From the NCBI GenBank assembly GCA_020881915.1, contig JAJFPB010000007.1, forward strand, positions 372,001-436,000: 64,000 nt of DNA, in the 5' to 3' direction. The translations under genes were made by a program, and so were the position numbers. The notes under the pieces are model-generated. The model saw nothing but the letters and a program-made list of their open reading frames with translations, did no database searches and was not told where the DNA came from. Below, piece after piece: positions 1-11,037 of the stretch; positions within the stretch are counted from its first letter, which is position 1; every line of letters begins with the position of its first letter. This DNA comes from Paramyrothecium sp. XJ0827 (Eukaryota; Ascomycota; Sordariomycetes; Hypocreales; Stachybotryaceae).

Positions 1-717
1 CCCGACAAGCTTCTCACAAGACCAGCCTGCTTGACCCGGTCATTCAAATCCGTCCGAACATCTTCTGGTTTCCCTTGCCGAATATTCCTCCATGAGGCAC
101 AACCACAAAATAGTAGCTTTTAGTGGCGAAATGCGGATCTCCCCATAAGGTCCTCTTGCTTGCAGTGGAAGTAATGTTACTGTAAACTTTGAGTAGACGA
201 CTGGGTGTTGATGCTGACAGTGGGGCACTTCCCAGAGCCTCTGGCTTTTCACGCCCTTCAGGTCACAGATCCCAAAACTTTCGTTATACCATGAAATGTC
301 AATCTCCATCATGATGCAATACAAAAATCGATGGCTTGCAGTTCTTGCATTTAGCGTTCAGAACGACGGAGAGAGGCGTTGTCTTCTTGCGCGTCTGGGC
401 TCAATGTGGAATTGAGCAAAATGGTGGACTCCTGGCAAACACTATTTATTTTCGTGAATGTGAGGAAAAGAAGCAGATTCTCAATTTCTACTAAAGGCAT
501 CAGTGTGGTATAGTTTACATATACACTGGGTATGTGAGTCTTACCAATAGATACAAATCACTGTGTCTATTACAAGATATCCTCCAGCGTTTTATCCTTG
601 ACTTGGCACACAACCACTGAAATTGCTTCGTCGGCATCATGACTGATAACAGTAGAGTCACATTGAAAAAAGAGATAATATGGCTGCTTAGACCAGGTTT
701 ACGCATGAGGTTCCTCT
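1..717. other. Intergenic, no supportable gene
   Basis: Only short unrelated reading frames occur here. None has a recognisable domain, signal peptide or plausible exon chain. It is the 3' flank of the HET gene, which ends at 718. Confidence 0.5.
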
Positions 718-2805
718 TCATACAATGGTCACTGTGTCCCACTCGTCCTCATTGTGTTCGCATTCAGCCACCTCCTTGCCGTCCAAGAACATCCATCCAA
801 TCCTTCTCATCTTTGAGTTCCCACTTTCGTCAGCTGGAATCAGAGCTAGGCCGTATGCAACACGAAGCTCTTCTCCACTGTCGCTTACCTTTGCCTCCTC
901 TTCGTGCGGTTGGACACCCTCCCTCTGCACTGCTGAGCTCTTGAGGTAACCGCCTAGTATCATGACTTTGATGTCCCAATCCTTCCATTTCCCAGATTTC
1001 TTGTTTTCTTCGTAATCGAGAGTCAACATGTGACCCTCTTTGTCGTTTGTGAATTTTGTCAATACACGTGGGTGGGGCGACATGCCGGCACGCCTCAGTC
1101 GTATCTCGTGGTCGGTGACGGGGACTTTGCTAGGTTCCAGTCGAAGCAGCGGACCTCGCACTTTTATCCAAGCCGAGTCAATTTGCCCGAAAGGATCAGG
1201 TTTGTTCTTCAAGTCCACATTATAGCTCTCGATACTAGCAATGGTTCTCCAACCCTCCTGGAAGCCTGTGGCTGCGATGCCCTGATAGCTGGCCCAACTC
1301 CAGCTTGGCCCTATATATTCAGTAGCAGATTGAGGTGCTCGAGCTCCTAGACCCTGCCATGCCAACCCTTCAATCAAGGCGTTAGACCACAACCCCGCGA
1401 TGTATTGATCGTTCAGAGCGTTGCCTAAGAGCCTAGCAATACCGCTGATGGCCGGAAGCTTATCAGTAGCTTTGGTTAGATTTCGCCGTCCGTAAGCCCA
1501 TAGGAGGTGGTTCCAAGTGGCCCGGGTCTGCGCTATGGTGGCCGCGGACTGTTTGATCTTCTCCAAGCTGCAATATCGTTCAGCGCTCTTACAACCGTCC
1601 TCGCTCACAATGCCATTGTTGCACTCGAAATACATCTGATTTGAGTTGTAGTGCAGAATCCGCCGACCCAGTAAGCGCTCCTGTAAGGCCCACGCTCGCT
1701 TGGCAAGAGGCTCGGATGCAAACTCGAAATGGTCCAGATGGAATTCGTCACTGATTAACACCAGTTGCGCCAATACGCGTCCAATTCCAGGAACCTCCAT
1801 TTGAGCGCTAATGCGAGCCGAGCGCTCATGGAAGCAGCCTTCTTCATTGCCCCTGGCGCGGTTGGCGGCGATGACAACATAAGCGTTTGAGTACACATCG
1901 AACATGCGTGCAGATTCACGAGCCCAGTCATCCTGGTCATCTTGGAAGATGCAGAGACTATCAATCCATAAGTAACGTAGACCGAGATGCCTGGAGATGG
2001 AAATGGCGTCTCGGAATGTCCGTGGTAGATCAAGCCAACGAATCCCGGAAATGTGGGCCCTGTGAGAATCACGGGTCGTGTTTCGCGGCATGGCAGAACC
2101 CCAGCAGTAGGACAAGGACGCATATCTCCCTGTACTATTTGCACCCGGCTCTACCAGCCTGATAACATCGTCGGCCTCCAAGCCAATGTCGAGCACTCGT
2201 GTTGGTAGGACTGTGTCAGCCTCGAAGCACTCTTTGTCGTTGTTGCCACAGTCTTTCAGCCATTTAGCCACAATGTCCAGACATTGAGACGACCCTGAAT
2301 TGGCATTAAACGGCCTCAGGGGCAGCTGAGCTGCCAACGGGTCACTGCCTTCAACAGAGAAAGCCACAGATCCCAGTGGAATCACTCCGTAAGCTGTTTT
2401 CGATTTGATTTTGCGCGCGGTGCGAACGAAGACAGTAACCCCGCGCTCTCCACCAGGCCGCTTTGTCAACCGCAGTCTTCCATTGTCAAGTTCCACCTCA
2501 TAGTCACTCTGGAACTCTCGATGGATAGCACTGTTGGCCGTCTGATAACGATCAAGCCACCCTTTAACGGCGCTTTGGACGATGATGCAAAGTGGACATG
2601 ACGACTTGGCTGAATCTGCCAGAGCCTTGATACTCTCGTGCCAAGGAAAACCTATATCCTCAATGGGAACGTCCTCCTGTTCATCGAGGTCTGTGATGAA
2701 CTCGATCAATTGCCGGTCACCTACGACATGATGGGAAACTTTGTAGTTAGGGGGGCTAGGAAGAGACGCAAAAGGAATCTCACGACAGAGACTGCACAGA
2801 GCCAT
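718..2805 (-). CDS. HET-domain protein (heterokaryon incompatibility type)
   Basis: Predicted 695-residue intronless protein. Family knowledge: HET domains trigger programmed cell death when genetically different hyphae fuse; they work in the cytoplasm. Seen here: an N-terminal Cys pair (CSLC) and a later CPLC, as in many fungal HET proteins, then the HET domain from about residue 228 with YASLSYCWGS, the RTFRDAI stretch, LRYLWIDSLCIFQDD near residue 277 and AYVVIAANRA, followed by a variable C-terminal half containing WSWAS. The ATG at 2805 is chosen because the open frame further upstream starts only with TTG. A TATAAAAA-like box lies about 120 bp upstream. It is divergent from the AAA ATPase gene. 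Partner and allele specificity cannot be told from sequence. Confidence 0.9.
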   Translation of the reverse strand: MALCSLCREIPFASLPSPPNYKVSHHVVGDRQLIEFITDLDEQEDVPIEDIGFPWHESIKALADSAKSSCPLCIIVQSAVKGWLDRYQTANSAIHREFQSDYEVELDNGRLRLTKRPGGERGVTVFVRTARKIKSKTAYGVIPLGSVAFSVEGSDPLAAQLPLRPFNANSGSSQCLDIVAKWLKDCGNNDKECFEADTVLPTRVLDIGLEADDVIRLVEPGANSTGRYASLSYCWGSAMPRNTTRDSHRAHISGIRWLDLPRTFRDAISISRHLGLRYLWIDSLCIFQDDQDDWARESARMFDVYSNAYVVIAANRARGNEEGCFHERSARISAQMEVPGIGRVLAQLVLISDEFHLDHFEFASEPLAKRAWALQERLLGRRILHYNSNQMYFECNNGIVSEDGCKSAERYCSLEKIKQSAATIAQTRATWNHLLWAYGRRNLTKATDKLPAISGIARLLGNALNDQYIAGLWSNALIEGLAWQGLGARAPQSATEYIGPSWSWASYQGIAATGFQEGWRTIASIESYNVDLKNKPDPFGQIDSAWIKVRGPLLRLEPSKVPVTDHEIRLRRAGMSPHPRVLTKFTNDKEGHMLTLDYEENKKSGKWKDWDIKVMILGGYLKSSAVQREGVQPHEEEAKVSDSGEELRVAYGLALIPADESGNSKMRRIGWMFLDGKEVAECEHNEDEWDTVTIV

Positions 2806-2925
2806 GAGGCCAGACAAGTAAAACGTGGAGATCAAGAAGAGTAAATAAACAGGGCTGCGGACAGGTGCTTGAAGAAAGTATTTTGATCAAAGAGAAATGG
2901 TTGCTTATGCTACGTCAGAGAGGGG

Positions 2926-2933
2926 TTTTTATA
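2926..2933 (-). promoter_or_regulatory. TATA-like box of the HET gene
   Basis: On the minus strand this reads TATAAAAA, about 120 bp upstream of the ATG at 2805. The position fits a fungal core promoter. Function is inferred from position only. Confidence 0.4.
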
Positions 2934-4139
2934 CTCCACCATGACTGTTGGTCCGCTCCTGAGTTCTGTTGAGCTAATAAGGCGGCCTGGTGCCTGGGAA
3001 GTACTGCGTCTTGGTTGGCTAACGAACTTGACAGGCACCCGAGACTCTTACATTCAATTAGGCAGAAGCAACGGATGAGCGTCATTTTCACTTCCATCTA
3101 AGTCTATGAGGCTTCGCCGAACCGACGCCAGCGCCAAGCCCGCTTGTCGTGCCTACCCTAGAGGCCTTGTCATGGCAATTTCAATGGGACAAAGACGGTA
3201 GACGGCGTTGTAGTAGCTTATCCTCAAGTTGCGAGCATGTTAAGTGTATAAAGTCCTTTATTAGCTGTAAAGCTATTGATTAAGTTTTCCATGAGATTAT
3301 AGATCGGGAAAGATCAGCTGATCTATTACGAATCAAGTCCTCCATGTAAGGATGTCGCTCAGCTTCTTCTGTTTCAAAACGAACATGGAATTATTCATAC
3401 CGCAGCGAGCCATTCATAGGATATCGCTGCCAACCCCAAATTGGAATGAACTGAATTCGTAGTTGACTCGTCCGTCCGTGATAGCACACCAAGAGAAGAT
3501 GGGAGAAGCCGTGCTGATCATTCCTAATCTCGGATGATTGCCAATTATCATCACAGCTGGCGAGCTTCAGACCAGTCGGATGAGGCTGAAAATAACACGC
3601 CTACGAAGTTCTGGGGTGACAAATGCAGTCATATGACAGTGCGTCTGTCGTGCAACGTAGAACACGGGTGAGCGCAGAGGAGGAGTTGCAGATTAGTATG
3701 GAGGTGGGGGGATAAGGGACGGGGGTGGTAGGGTGGAACTGAAAAGTTGGCGTGTAAGGAGAAGCGAGGACTTAGTTGTTATCAACCGAACCAATCCTGT
3801 GCGGCCAAGTGCTGGGGGGTGTACATTGGACCTGTGAATTACTTCTTTCGGTTGGGTGTATGACTGTTCACACCCCTCCGTCAAAGCTCCGTCAGTGGAA
3901 GGGGGCGGCGTAGCAGACATGATCCAATCATGTCGTCCGTCGTACTTTCATGATGGTGTGGCAGAGGAGGAAGGCAACTGCCCGCCTCAACAATCCTGCG
4001 ATACATCTTGGATATCGACACCTGCTGATTGGTGATGTTGCGGTTGCTGCCTACCCCCACCTTGATTTGCCTTGTGACCGTGTGCATCCAATTGTGAACT
4101 GTCCATGCTCTGGTAGCACAAAACGTTCGCCCATTCGAG
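2934..4139. other. Divergent intergenic region between HET and AAA genes
   Basis: About 1.2 kb without a convincing gene on either strand. It must hold the upstream controls of both the HET gene (leftward) and the AAA ATPase gene (rightward). No repeat or RNA gene recognised. Confidence 0.5.
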
Positions 4140-4146
4140 TATAAAA
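4140..4146 (+). promoter_or_regulatory. TATA box of the AAA ATPase gene
   Basis: TATAAAA, about 237 bp upstream of the ATG at 4383. The sequence between it and the ATG is CA-rich, as in fungal 5' leaders. Confidence 0.45.
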
Positions 4147-4382
4147 GTGCCGGACAACTTTTTGCAACCAGCAACCAGTTTCAGTATCTCAGATTCTCCT
4201 CCACAAGCCTCCTCATCATCTTTTGCTCCAGACCGTTTCCTATCCACTGAACATCAACACTTAACCAAACACACCAGTCAGATTTTCACGATTGTGGCGA
4301 GGTATTTGACTCTTGTTCTCGATCCTACCATTAAGCTACTTTGTCCAGACCAAACATTGACAACATAGGACCTACGTCAGAA

Positions 4383-6467
4383 ATGTCAGCTGAACTTAGA
4401 AACACGAGGCATGTCGAGGCTCAAATGGCCATGGGGAGGGCATTCGCACCAGGTCAAGGTGGCAATCCTGGAAACCCTGATATCGAGGAGCCAATTTCCG
4501 ACGGCGAAGAAATCCCCGGCCAGAAGAAGGTTTTCGTGGGCATGGTTGCCGAAAGCAAGGATCTTTACGCAAAATTTGACAAAGACAAGAACCGATCTTG
4601 GTCTCAGAGTCCTCCCGATGGCTTGGAAGCGGCAGCAGAGAACAGAAACACACTGAAGTACGCGGTGCTCGTCAGAAAAATGAAGCCGAAGCAGGCAGAC
4701 TCAATCAAGCCGCTCGTCATTGACAGCATTGTCATTCAATCCCCACACCTCAAGCGTGTGCTTGGTGAGGTTTTTGACGGCTACCCGGGGATCGTCACCG
4801 ATCTGTCTCGCCTGATCTTCTCTGCCCCTTTCGAATGCTTTGTCCATCGTTGGTCGAGCTTTGTGCTTGCAAAGAACGGCACCCATGACGCAGATACACA
4901 GGCCCACCTGAATCTGCTGTATGACATCATGTATGCCGAGCTCAAGGAGATTATACAGTTGCGCGAAGAGTATCTACGTAATGGAGCCATTACTTGGGAA
5001 CATGTCTGGACACTATTCCCTCCAGAAGCTGTTGTTCTCACATCGACCCGCGGCAAACCTATGGCTGTCAAGTTCGAGAAGGGCGACTACAGGAAAACAA
5101 ACTGCGGCGAGGTCTACTACATGGTCTGCCATTCCATCGATTGGGATGGTAAGAAAATGGGTTGGGCCCGTGCACGTCAGCAAATTCCAAAATACATTGG
5201 CACGGTGCCTTTCACAGAGCTTCCATGCTGTCCGCTCCAGTACTCTCCCGACCCATCCGGGATGGCACGAAAGCTTGTCGCACGGGGACGCCTGTTTGAG
5301 AGTCTCGCGGGCAATCATTACAGATACTACGATGGAGTCGCGGCTTACCACCCTGTCACGGACCCCACGAAGCTGCATCTGGAGCCTGTTTCATGTCGCA
5401 TTGTCATTGATAGTGCAAGTTGGAATAGAGCCAATCCCGAGAACTCGGCCATTCTCCGCCCCCTCCACAAAAGCTACGATCCGGCAAGCTCTGACACCCA
5501 AACCCAAAGAGATGTTTTGCGCGGTAATATGGGGATGTTCTTACCGAGAATATTCATACGGGAAAGATTCGAACGGGATCCAGAAGAAGAAGCCGATGAA
5601 CCCGGTGCGACACAACAAGCTCCGCTGTCTGAAGAACACCTGCTTCTCGCCTTTCCACTCGTGCGTGGCTATTCCTTGATGAGTAAGAAATGGATGGAGT
5701 TTTTTGTTGGTGACGTACGGGATATCAACTTTGATACCAACGCTTTTGGCTCTCTGGTTCTGGACCAGGAGAAGAAAAAGCTGATCCTGGCGTTTGCGCA
5801 GAGCCAGGTGAGAAACAAAGCCTCTTTCGACGATGTAATCTCGGGCAAGGGCCGAGGTATCATCATCATGCTATCAGGAGGGCCTGGAATCGGCAAGACG
5901 CTCACCGCAGAGTCGGTAGCCGAGGAGATGCGAGCGCCGCTCTTTATCATGAGTGCAGGAGACCTCGGAGCCGATTCCTACAGTGTTGAGTACAAACTCA
6001 ATAGCATCCTGAGAATGGTGGCGAGTTGGAACGCGGTCCTGCTCCTAGATGAGTGCGACATTTTCCTCGAACAGCGGACTACAAACGATCTTAACCGCAA
6101 CAACATTGTAGGAATATTCCTGCGTATGCTTGAGTACTACGAAGGAATCCTATTCCTCACTACCAACAGGGTCAAGAACATCGACGCCGCGTTTCACAGC
6201 CGCATACATTTGTCCCTGCACTATCCGGACCTGAATGCCGAGGCTCGAGAGACCGTCTGGAAGACGTTCCTCGGCAAGTTTGGCCCACTGGCCATTCGAT
6301 ACGAGATTACGGATGAAGAGATTGCGCGGTTGAGCCAGCTAGACATGAATGGCCGGCAGATTAAGAACGTGCTCAAGATGGCGAGCCTGCTTCCATTACA
6401 GTCTGAAGAGACTCTGAAGTTCGAACATCTGCATTCAGTGCTAAGAATACAGGGATATTCGCTCTGA
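4383..6467 (+). CDS. AAA+ ATPase with fungal N-terminal domain
   Basis: Predicted 694-residue intronless protein. The long N-terminal half (to about residue 430) resembles the domain found before the ATPase module in large fungal AAA families (DUF7025-like, from memory). One AAA module follows: Walker A GGPGIGKT at about residue 499, Walker B VLLLDECDIF at about 551, sensor TTNRVKNID near 590 and the DAAFHSRIH arginine-finger stretch, then a short lid with MNGRQIKNVL. Such proteins hydrolyse ATP to remodel protein complexes or act at membranes; the substrate of this subfamily is unknown. ATG 4383 is the first ATG in frame; the open frame starts 42 nt earlier with TTG. It diverges from the HET gene. 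Confidence 0.9.
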   Translation: MSAELRNTRHVEAQMAMGRAFAPGQGGNPGNPDIEEPISDGEEIPGQKKVFVGMVAESKDLYAKFDKDKNRSWSQSPPDGLEAAAENRNTLKYAVLVRKMKPKQADSIKPLVIDSIVIQSPHLKRVLGEVFDGYPGIVTDLSRLIFSAPFECFVHRWSSFVLAKNGTHDADTQAHLNLLYDIMYAELKEIIQLREEYLRNGAITWEHVWTLFPPEAVVLTSTRGKPMAVKFEKGDYRKTNCGEVYYMVCHSIDWDGKKMGWARARQQIPKYIGTVPFTELPCCPLQYSPDPSGMARKLVARGRLFESLAGNHYRYYDGVAAYHPVTDPTKLHLEPVSCRIVIDSASWNRANPENSAILRPLHKSYDPASSDTQTQRDVLRGNMGMFLPRIFIRERFERDPEEEADEPGATQQAPLSEEHLLLAFPLVRGYSLMSKKWMEFFVGDVRDINFDTNAFGSLVLDQEKKKLILAFAQSQVRNKASFDDVISGKGRGIIIMLSGGPGIGKTLTAESVAEEMRAPLFIMSAGDLGADSYSVEYKLNSILRMVASWNAVLLLDECDIFLEQRTTNDLNRNNIVGIFLRMLEYYEGILFLTTNRVKNIDAAFHSRIHLSLHYPDLNAEARETVWKTFLGKFGPLAIRYEITDEEIARLSQLDMNGRQIKNVLKMASLLPLQSEETLKFEHLHSVLRIQGYSL

Positions 6468-6735
6468 GCGACGGCGGGCTTTGCAAGAAAAGTTTGTTAG
6501 GGCAAGTGAAGGATGGAGGGTCTGAAACACAACTTGGGCAACTTTTTGGTCTACAGTTTACTCTTTTTTTCTTTGTCACTCGTTTTGTGATTTTGTAGCC
6601 TTACTCCGTAACGCAGGGATGGTGTGAATAACAAATTGAACTAATTTATCACCCTGAGGAAACTTCGCTTATTAGATGTGAAATGTGTCCCGTATCTGGA
6701 ACATCTAACAGCCTCAAGCTAGGTCCACCTGCCAC

Positions 6736-8522
6736 TCAGGAAGCCAATGCCTCAAGATCCAACTCCTCCTTGCGACGTCTGAACATGACTTTGGCCTCTG
6801 GATCCAACAAAAAAGCGGAACCTGCAATAGACGGGTTCGCCGTAGCCCCTGGTGACAACTTCCAATCATATTTCAAAAGAAGATGGCACAAGGCAATCTT
6901 GATCTCGTTCGCCGCAAAGAACCTGCCAGGGCAAGAATATGGCCCATGGCCGAAAGCGTTGTGGTCCGGGCTCGTTGTAACAAGCTGGGCTTTGTTTTCA
7001 CTGCCGGGCTGGGTGCGCATGTTGAAGAATCGGTGCATGTCGTACATCTCGGGATTTTCGTAGATGTTTGGATTCCACATGTTGAAAGCGTCGACGACTG
7101 TCCGCTCTCCTTTGCGTATGAGGATGTCTTCGGATAGCTGTACGTCCTTCATGGCCAAGCGTCGCATGGATACTGTGTAATTTGGTTAGTTTTGTAAATG
7201 ATTTCGTCTGATTTGATACCACTTACACAGGTCAGGAGGCATCAAACGCTGCGTTTCTTTAATTGCACTGTCAAGAAGCTTCATGTTGTACAGCGCAGAC
7301 TTTTTCCATCCTTCAGGCTGTAAGACTGCAACCATCTCCTCACGAAGAGGCGCAATAAGCTCTGGCTTCTCAGCCAACATGAGCAAAGTCTGTGAGAGGA
7401 GGTTGGTTGTAGTATGGATGGCAGCAAATGAAAGGATTAACTGGAAAGTGGTGGGGTCATACGATTCACCGCCGCTCTCAGACTCGGCCCAAGCAATGGC
7501 ATCATCGAACTGAGGCACTTCGCCGCCCTGTTCTTGGGCGCGGGAGACCAGTTGCTGCCGCTGTGATATCACACGACCAAGGAGCCTGCGTGCATCATTC
7601 AAAGATCTTCGAGTCTGCTTACAGTCCGAATCGAACGCGCTGACTATTATACGAAGGAATGAGGGTATCAGGTTGAGTTTGGTAACGGCTTTGAAGGCTG
7701 TTATCGTGTAGTCCTTGGTGATTGCTAGCCATTCGTCATTGCGGCAAAGTTCGTCACCTAGGAAGACTTTGGACGATATACGAGCAACGACGTCGAGAAT
7801 GGGGGCTTGTAGGACCACTTCCTTCCACTCTGAAGATTATCAGCAAGAATTTGAAGTCCTTGATTCTCGGATTCCTACCTCTTGAGTCCCCAAAGCGAAG
7901 ATCAACCGCATGTGTGCACTCGGAAGACAACGGAGCGGTAACAACGTCTAGAATGTCTTAGTATCAAGGACACTTTTCTATACATTTCACTTACTGAGTT
8001 GCTTTGTCAGCTGTTTCCTCACAACCTTTTGAAGGACTTCAGATTTGTGACGGATGAGGCCGAATGGCTCGAATCCCGGAAGGTGGCCGCTGAAATCCTT
8101 GAGGCCCATTAGTGATCAAGAGACGATAGGTGGAAACGGCCACCCACCTCCACAACTGCCGCCCGAAAACTCAGGCTAGACTCAGAAGACGCAGCCTTGA
8201 CGGAATCTATAAGCTCGGCAGGGAGAACAGTCAACTCGCCAAGCTCAGTTAGGACCCTATAGGGCTTGCTGTTGTATCTTTTCCTAGACTTGGATAAAAG
8301 ACCGAGTCCACTCCGCAACCACTCGAGTTGCTTTAGTGCTCGGAGCTCCCACCATACTGGTGCATTGACAAGATTGAAGCTGCTGGCTTTCGAATTCAAC
8401 AAGATGAATGACAGCCCAATAGCTATAGCGGCTGTGATCCAGGGGAGCGTGCTAGCAAACGGCGTGGATGAAGTATCACTCCACATTTTGAACAGCAAGG
8501 TTTCATTAGAAAACATTTCCAT
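6736..8522 (-). CDS. Cytochrome P450 monooxygenase (CYP68/CYP503-like)
   Basis: Five exons joined by hand: 8148..8522, 7995..8097, 7879..7947, 7227..7829 and 6736..7172, with GT-AG introns of 47-54 nt; the joined frame gives 528 residues, normal for a microsomal P450. Seen: an N-terminal membrane anchor (LPWITAAIAIGLSFILL), a stretch HLPGFEPF shared with ent-kaurene-oxidase-like fungal P450s, I-helix region FAAIHTTTN, ExxR as KETQR, and the heme loop FGHGPYSCPGR with ligand Cys near residue 464. It should be an ER-bound NADPH-dependent hydroxylase or oxidase; substrate unknown. No terpene cyclase or polyketide synthase lies nearby, so a biosynthetic cluster is not supported. The start at 8522 is the first ATG of the frame. 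Confidence 0.93.
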
Positions 8523-8595
8523 GGCGTTTTGGCAAGACAATGGAAGCGACTAGAAATTCTCGATGAAGGGTAACGAAGAAACAAGCCTTTCGGGG

Positions 8596-8602
8596 TTTTA
8601 TA
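8596..8602 (-). promoter_or_regulatory. TATA box of the P450 gene
   Basis: Minus-strand TATAAAA, about 75 bp upstream of the ATG at 8522. Confidence 0.4.
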
Positions 8603-10815
8603 TGCCCTGGGGGAGCCCTTCACGTCACCAGCAGCATTGAATGGAACGGGGTTAGCATGCATAAATTCCGGCAGGGTCGGGTTTCGGTAAGGCTAGCGAC
8701 CCGAGGCTGCAGTATACATCGTTTTGAACTAGCGAAATGGAGACATTGTAACAGCGGAAAGCTGCGTAAAGTTACGGAGTAGTAGCCGGCACATGTAGAT
8801 CTCCCGGACAGCCCATGTTGACGATGCAGATGAGCGGGGGCCTTCGAAACGTCCCACCGCGGATGGAACTCTAGGACTCTTCCAAGGACCAGCCGGCCAA
8901 TACCAATTCCTGGGCGTGTATTCGACCGGAGTTTAATGAGCTGGCGGAGTTTGAAATGACAACTCACCAAACCCCGCCCAGCACATGCTTCATACTTTTT
9001 GAGATAGGCCCAGTCACTTCTCCGAGCGGAAAGGGCGACCACTCCACATTGAATGGGATCGTCTCTGAAGAATCAGCTCGCGATCATGTGGAGATTGAAG
9101 TCTACTTTGAATCAGCAGTCTACAAGATATCTTCAAGATACTAGCAGTAGAAGCACAGAAGCACAGTAGAACGGCGATGACGATAAACATACTACTAGAA
9201 GATGGTGAGCATTAGGACAAGGGCATTGAATTGAGACTCCGCTTGTGCGTTGTTTCGATTGTATCCATATTCTATGCAGGACTGCCTAGGGCAATCACAG
9301 AGGGACTGGAATGTCACCACGTTCGAAGCTGATATGGTGCTTACGGATTTAGCTTTGGCCATGCCACTTGAGCAAGCTCGGGGTGCCGCAGAGTTGTTCG
9401 AGTCCGCGACGTTTCATTTGTCTCCTTGGCAGCTGCAATGATGGTTCCTATACCTCCTCATGAGGCCAGAGCTGCATGAAAAGCCGAAAATCGGAGTCCG
9501 GCAAGGGCAAAACTCCGCAAATGTCGAGGCATTGCAACCCTGGCCGCGTAAGGGGGAGTGCAGATCGCGGGACTTTGCCGAACACACATGAATATTTGAC
9601 TTTTCTTATCTCTTTGTTTATGGTTAGTCTTCCAACCCGATGTGACGTTTCTTAGCGCAGTAGAAGTAGAACCGTGATCTTCTGAATTGATGGAGCTGCC
9701 AGTGGGTGTTTTACGATGATCTTGACGGAAATCAATTACTTCATTCTTTTTGACTTTCATTGGAGATTGTCTTCACGTGCGGGTGAGAGGCTTTCAGGGA
9801 ATGCCTACATTAAGCTTGTGCACAACTATGATGAAAAAGACCCAAGTGGCTAGTTGATCGGTTGAAATTCTGCGATTGGATTGAAGCGCAAGCAACATTA
9901 ATTTCTCACAAGCACTGAACCATTTATAAATTAGTTTGGAGTTTTGCACATTGAATTCTCACCAAACAAATACTTACTAAATCTTGAAAAATGGTCAACA
10001 AATCATCAACATCATTACAACTACCTTCCTATCCGTATCTTTACCTATACCGTGCTAGATACCATCGAACCTGTTTGAACATATGAGTGTTCTGAGCTGA
10101 ATAGGGCGGGGCACATCTGATTATACTATTGAGGATAGAACCTTCACGCTCTACCCTTTGATATAACTTTACCCGAGCTAGAAAGGGAGAGTCCAGCAAA
10201 ACTTGTGACGAGTGCTGCACCATTGTTAGTAGGCTTCATTGTCTGGCTATGAGCTTCTGTTGTGAATGTTTTGCGGTGCGAGATGAAGTGAGGTAGGTCT
10301 CTTTGCCTGAGCTCTCAACCCAACAGTCCGAGGCAATCATGATTCACAATATTTCCGAAAATTGACCATGCATTCTGTAGAAAGTCCTCTTTTAGTCCTG
10401 GTCTCATCCTGTAGCTATAAATCTAATTGAGAAACGCGGACGAGGAGCTAGAGCTCGGAAACTCAGTGATGAGACCATTTAACAATCAGGTGTCCATCCT
10501 TTGCTGTCCCGTTAGTAGTCATACGTTTGTCATCAAGGAATATGTAGGCGCTATCCTATGGATGACTCAAGCTCCAAATACGCGACGAGAGCCAAGTACG
10601 GGCCTGCTGTGGGTGGCCGGCCAATTGCAAGGTAGCCCTGCTTCCTTCGGACTAATGGGGACGGGGTATAACGACTTGATCCGACGAACCGCGACGCCAA
10701 CATATAACCAGAAGCCATTGATTGCCAGCAGCTCCATAAATCTGTCACTCCAAGATCAGTCTCAAGCGCTCGTCTCGGGACAAAGCCAGCCGACCAGTGA
10801 GGGGCATGAGCATTT
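8603..10815. other. Long intergenic stretch, no supportable gene
   Basis: About 2.2 kb between the P450 promoter and the galactanase promoter. Reading frames up to 175 codons occur (for example around 10.4-10.95 kb) but none shows a domain, a conserved motif or a sensible intron chain. Around 9.8-10.1 kb the sequence is AT-rich. Confidence 0.5.
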
Positions 10816-10816
10816 A

Positions 10817-10871
10817 CCCCGGATTGAACCTGAGCCGTCCCAACCCCAGGTTATGGAACGCGAGGGTGGGG
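10817..10871 (+). promoter_or_regulatory. Cluster of CreA-type sites upstream of the GH53 gene
   Basis: Three matches to the SYGGRG consensus of the carbon-catabolite repressor CreA/CRE1 lie in 55 bp: CCCCGG at 10817, CCCCAG at 10844 (both as reverse complement) and GTGGGG at 10866. They are about 165-220 bp upstream of the ATG. Clustered sites fit glucose repression of a cell-wall enzyme, but the consensus is short and chance matches are common. Confidence 0.35.
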
Positions 10872-11037
10872 CGTCTCCAATGGGGAAGATCGACACAATA
10901 GGCTTGGTCCCTCGTCGGGTTGTGAATCCTCTTGTTTCGCTTACTGGTTGTTAGCTACGTAATGAGGTGTATTTATACTGGATCTCGCCCTCTGCAGGAA
11001 ACCATCACCACGAAGTCCAGCCGAGCGTGATTACAAG

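Noticed and set aside
10427..10954. 175-codon open frame on the plus strand
   Set aside because: No motif, no splice context, and it overlaps the likely promoter of the galactanase gene.
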